Shown piece after piece: positions 5,369 through 7,399 of a stretch of DNA of 7,399 bases. Both the position numbers and the translations under genes were made by a program. Source of the stretch: DATAYF01 sp036272735. GTDB lineage: Bacteria > Chloroflexota > Ktedonobacteria > Ktedonobacterales > Ktedonobacteraceae. The stretch covers positions 1 through 7,399 of the forward strand of contig DATAYF010000353.1 in the NCBI GenBank assembly GCA_036272735.1, in the 5' to 3' direction. A model generated the notes under the pieces. That model was given only the letters and a program-made list of their open reading frames with translations, was not told where the DNA came from and did not search any database. The first letter of the stretch is position 1. The number at the start of each line of letters is the position of its first letter.

Positions 5369-5893
5369 TTACCAGGTATAGAAGCCTTCTAACCCATGGG
5401 TGCCGAGGGCCAGGGAAAGCTCGCCCCCGTGATGGATCTCGTGCTCCATGACATGCCAGACAATCCACTGGCGTGTATGCGCAGGCTCTTCTTCTAACCA
5501 TTGATCCCGTAGCCATGCCTGATGAGAGGCTGGAGGTAAAAAAAGCTGCTCCAGATCAGCGGAAGTCCAGCGGTCCAGGGCAGAGGAGACCACGTGCCAG
5601 CTCTTCTCAAACATGGCGACCAGTGAAGCTGTCCTGGACACGGTTGGCTCGTCATTGTCCTCGTCATCGTTCCAGTCAAGGTTGGGATCTCCTTCACCCA
5701 TCCAGAGGTGGAACCAGCTGAAGCGCGCACCGACCATATGGTCGAGAAGCTCGCCTATCGATCGCTGATGTGGTCCAAGAGAGAGGGCAAGTTGTTCAGA
5801 TGAAAGTGGTGCGATGGTTTGGACCAAGGCTTGTTGATAGTTCTCCCAACCTGGTTTGTAGAAAGTGATAAGTGGAGATACCTGCTCCGTCAT
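5369..5893 (-). CDS. DinB-family (YfiT/DUF664-like) putative metal-dependent protein
   Basis: A 174-residue protein of the DinB/YfiT four-helix-bundle superfamily, whose members bind a divalent metal by three histidines; some are thiol-dependent S-transferases. The N-terminal helix carries GELLDHMVGARFSWFHLWMG (48-67) with H52, and the C-terminal helix WHVMEHEIHHGGELSLALG (146-164) with H151 and H155, which would complete the metal site. Length fits. ATG 5893 was preferred to the upstream start at 5989 because AAGGAAGGA lies about 10 nt before it and the alignment to the family begins near it. It is divergent from the ABM-like gene and bracketed with it by an inverted repeat. Physiological substrate is unknown. 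Confidence 0.88.
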   Translation of the reverse strand: MTEQVSPLITFYKPGWENYQQALVQTIAPLSSEQLALSLGPHQRSIGELLDHMVGARFSWFHLWMGEGDPNLDWNDDEDNDEPTVSRTASLVAMFEKSWHVVSSALDRWTSADLEQLFLPPASHQAWLRDQWLEEEPAHTRQWIVWHVMEHEIHHGGELSLALGTHGLEGFYTW

Positions 5894-6049
5894 GTGGATC
5901 TGTTCCTTCCTTTTGATTTTGCAATCCGGGTATTTGGCATCTTGCCTGTCTTCAAGATACCGAATACTTCTTCTTTTCCAGGGAGTCAAAAGGGGAAAAG
6001 AGATTATGGTACGGCGAGGTGCGCAAACTCATTGCGCATGTCGTGGGCA

Positions 6050-6079
6050 TTGCAGCGAACATCTGATCTATGGTACATT
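6050..6079 (+). promoter_or_regulatory. Candidate promoter of the ABM-like gene
   Basis: TTGCAG (6050-6055), 18 nt, TACATT (6074-6079), ending 55 bp upstream of the ATG at 6135. It is a reasonable sigma-70-type match and supports the shorter start. Confidence 0.4.
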
Positions 6080-6134
6080 AGAAAAAGACGCATTTGTGCT
6101 AACTGATCTTTATTGGAGGCAAAGAGACATCATC

Positions 6135-6437
6135 ATGCCATCTCTTTCCATTCATACCCTAACTGGCGATCCAGACAATTTACTTCAGAAGAAACAAGCG
6201 CATATGGACCCCGTTGTGAGCCAGATTGCTCCTGAATATGGAGCCATTATGAGTATCACCGCAAAAGGGACAGATGGTCTCATAACAGTCAATCTCTGGG
6301 AATCCGCCGAAGGGGCACAAGCGTTCACTCAGCGACCAGAAGTGCAACAAGCTCAATCTCGCTCAGGTCTTCCTCGGCCAGCTACGTTTGATCGCTATAC
6401 TGAGGTCTACTTTGAAGACTATCGGCACACGAAATAA
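6135..6437 (+). CDS. Small ABM-like (dimeric alpha/beta-barrel) protein
   Basis: A 100-residue protein resembling the antibiotic-biosynthesis-monooxygenase-like ferredoxin-fold family. It shows the beta strand SLSIHTLTGDPD, a helix LLQKKQAHMDPVVSQIAPEY (16-35), a strand GAIMSITAKGTDGLITVNLW (36-55), and WESAEGAQAFTQRPEVQQA (55-73), ending in FDRYTEVYFEDYR. The NLWES-x-EGA segment is typical. I recognise actinobacterial relatives only as hypothetical proteins, so a monooxygenase activity is not claimed. The ATG at 6135 has only an AAAGAGA-type ribosome site; GGAGG at 6115-6119 is 15 nt away. An alternative in-frame ATG at 6006, with AAGGGG 10 nt before it, would add 43 residues. Divergent from the DinB gene, so co-regulation is possible. 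Confidence 0.75.
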   Translation: MPSLSIHTLTGDPDNLLQKKQAHMDPVVSQIAPEYGAIMSITAKGTDGLITVNLWESAEGAQAFTQRPEVQQAQSRSGLPRPATFDRYTEVYFEDYRHTK

Positions 6438-6539
6438 ATCTGGTCAATGCGGTGCCATCAGTTCGACCGAAAACTAATCTTATTGGTCGAGTTCTGCCAG
6501 AATGTTGATGTTATCGGCACAGTTGACCATGGTATTGTC

Positions 6540-6634
6540 CCAAAAACTGTGCCGCACTTATCTACTTTGCGGCTGGCGGGCGTCTTCCTTAACTCAGAGC
6601 CAATAACCAAGATTACGCTTGTTTTCTAGAGCGT
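6540..6634 (+). repeat. Degenerate inverted repeat, right copy
   Basis: Partner of 5152-5250 in opposite orientation. With it, it brackets the DinB and ABM-like genes, both copies pointing outward. It lies within the 334-bp gap 6438-6771, which contains no supported gene; a 60-codon frame across it has no ribosome site. Confidence 0.6.
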
Positions 6635-6713
6635 CGGTCGAGAAATCAGGCAGCGACCTGAAATTCCGCTGAAAACGATTGGGAACGGGCAAGGACATGC
6701 AGATTGTGGACAA

Positions 6714-6765
6714 CGGCGCAGGTCACTCGTGAAGGCGCGGAGCGTCTCGCGAGTGACCTGCGCCG
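6714..6765 (-). terminator. GC-rich 16-bp perfect hairpin after the PPOX gene
   Basis: CGGCGCAGGTCACTCG and its exact complement enclose a 20-nt loop, six bases beyond the PPOX stop codon. On the minus strand no U-tract follows, only TTGTCCAC. It could stop or stabilise the mRNA, or serve transcription from either side. Confidence 0.6.
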
Positions 6766-6771
6766 AGCTTT

Positions 6772-7200
6772 CTAGATGTGCGTCATGCTCCATCCTGAAA
6801 ATTCGGTGACTTTTTCTGGGAGAAAATGCAGAGCCACAGGAGCCCGCTGGAGTGAGGCCGTCACTACATGCGGGCGCATGCCTTCATCTTTCACATGGCG
6901 TTCTATCAGGCGTTCGAGATCCTGCTGGACGAGCGTCTGATCTTCGATGATGGAAACGCGTCCATAGAGGCTGACAGAACGACCCCCATCTCCAACACAA
7001 AGCGCGATGCGGGGATCTCGACGGAGATTCTTGCTTTTTTGGCTGCGGCCCGGGGTAGTTATGACCAGTGTCTCATCATCTGCCAGGAGATACCAGATCG
7101 TGGTGAGGTGGGAACTCCCATCTTTGTTTAATGTACTGACCACTGCCGCGTGGTCTTCACGGAGAAACTCCCTGGCCCAATTGGAAAGCCTGTTAGTCAT
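6772..7200 (-). CDS. PPOX-class FMN/F420-dependent oxidoreductase
   Basis: A 142-residue split-beta-barrel protein of the pyridoxamine-phosphate-oxidase superfamily, closest by eye to the Rv1155-like 'probable F420-dependent' subfamily. The FAD/FMN-type flavin site is marked by HLTTIWYLLADDETLVITTP (31-50), followed by GRSQKSKNLRRDPRIALCV (51-69), where K55 and the R/K-rich loop normally contact the cofactor phosphate. Length fits the family. The start at 7200 was chosen over the upstream ATG at 7245 because AAGGAG (7209-7214) lies 8 nt before it. Members reduce small substrates with F420H2 or FMN in the cytoplasm; the substrate here is unknown. A control region with several palindromes lies upstream, probably shared with a divergent gene. 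F420 use is inferred from family, not seen. Confidence 0.88.
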   Translation of the reverse strand: MTNRLSNWAREFLREDHAAVVSTLNKDGSSHLTTIWYLLADDETLVITTPGRSQKSKNLRRDPRIALCVGDGGRSVSLYGRVSIIEDQTLVQQDLERLIERHVKDEGMRPHVVTASLQRAPVALHFLPEKVTEFSGWSMTHI

Positions 7201-7248
7201 AGATTCATCTCCTTTTCCTCTTTCAACGGGTGTCATTGCATACACGAC

Positions 7249-7268
7249 ACTGTTGCATAATCAACAGT
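7249..7268. promoter_or_regulatory. Inverted repeat ACTGTTG / CAACAGT
   Basis: Seven-base perfect arms with a 6-nt spacer, overlapping the -35 (7253-7258) of the plus-strand promoter. Likely a repressor site. Confidence 0.5.
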
Positions 7269-7280
7269 TTGGGGTATACT
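7253..7280 (+). promoter_or_regulatory. Plus-strand promoter of a gene beyond the window
   Basis: TTGCAT, 16 nt, TATACT (7275-7280). The -10 is good and directed away from the PPOX gene, so it probably drives a divergent gene whose start lies near or past the window end. Confidence 0.55.
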
Positions 7281-7297
7281 ACACTGTTGTCAGTGTA
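7280..7297. promoter_or_regulatory. Palindrome TACACTGTTGTCAGTGTA, TetR-type candidate operator
   Basis: Seven-base perfect arms with a TTGT spacer. It begins at the last base of the -10 and covers the expected transcription start. The form resembles operators of TetR-family autorepressors. Confidence 0.6.
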
Positions 7298-7339
7298 AGG
7301 GAAACCGAGGCTTCCCGGCAATCAGCAAACAGACCAGAT

Positions 7340-7355
7340 TGTTGTGTAGACAACA
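7340..7355. promoter_or_regulatory. Third palindrome TGTTGTGTAGACAACA
   Basis: Six-base arms with a 4-nt spacer, sharing the TGTTG half-site with the two upstream palindromes. It lies in the presumed leader of the divergent gene. Confidence 0.35.
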
Positions 7356-7399
7356 GCAAAGGGAAAGTGTTGGTTTCTACGACGTGTGAATGAGAACGA

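Noticed and set aside
6447..6629. 60-codon plus-strand gene across the right inverted repeat
   Set aside because: No ribosome site; similarity with the left copy is explained by the DNA repeat and breaks down after a short stretch.
7390..7399. ATG AGA ACG as start of the divergent gene
   Set aside because: No Shine-Dalgarno within reach and only three codons visible.
1..7399. CRISPR array or toxin-antitoxin pair
   Set aside because: No regularly spaced repeats and no small paired ORFs of such families were seen.

Overview
The window reads as accessory DNA of moderate G+C content from a bacterium. The gene mix is an XRE regulator with an MmyB-type ligand domain, a 14-helix DHA2 efflux pump with its TetR repressor, a small coiled-coil protein, a DinB-fold enzyme, an ABM-like protein and a PPOX/F420-type flavoprotein. 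It would fit a large soil genome such as Ktedonobacteria (Chloroflexota) or an actinomycete-like organism. The moderate base composition makes me favour Ktedonobacteria, but this is inference, as no phylogenetic marker is present.

Layout, left to right. Positions 1-57 are the first 19 codons of an IS5-type transposase on the minus strand, with its upstream region to about 215. An XRE/MmyB regulator (263-1105, minus) is divergent from a small three-helix membrane protein (1266-1580, plus). After an intergenic stretch carrying one copy of an 88-bp repeat come, on the minus strand, a DHA2 drug exporter (1828-3432) and its TetR-family repressor (3505-4128). The TetR gene is preceded by a perfect 58-bp palindrome whose 22-bp core recurs with two mismatches in front of the exporter, so both are probably under one repressor. 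A coiled-coil protein (4415-4834, minus) follows, with a promoter and, just upstream, an orphan minus-strand terminator.

At 5065-5088 is the 3' end of a tRNA, probably tRNA-Pro, ending in CCA and followed by a strong hairpin terminator, but the tRNA body is missing. This is what the distal attachment site of an integrated element looks like. If so, the DNA to its left, with the regulator and efflux genes, would be the inserted element and the DNA to its right the old chromosome. No integrase is visible in the window.

To the right, a divergent pair, a DinB-family protein (5369-5893, minus) and an ABM-like protein (6135-6437, plus), is bracketed by an old outward-facing inverted repeat (about 5152-5250 and 6540-6634). 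Last comes a PPOX-class flavin/F420 oxidoreductase (6772-7200, minus). It ends in a GC-rich 16-bp hairpin and starts beside a control region with a good plus-strand promoter and three palindromes, which probably serves a divergent gene beyond the window.

Nothing here is a complete novel defence or metabolic system. The most informative signals are the tRNA-fragment junction, the TetR operator pair with its extended palindrome, and two dispersed repeat families.
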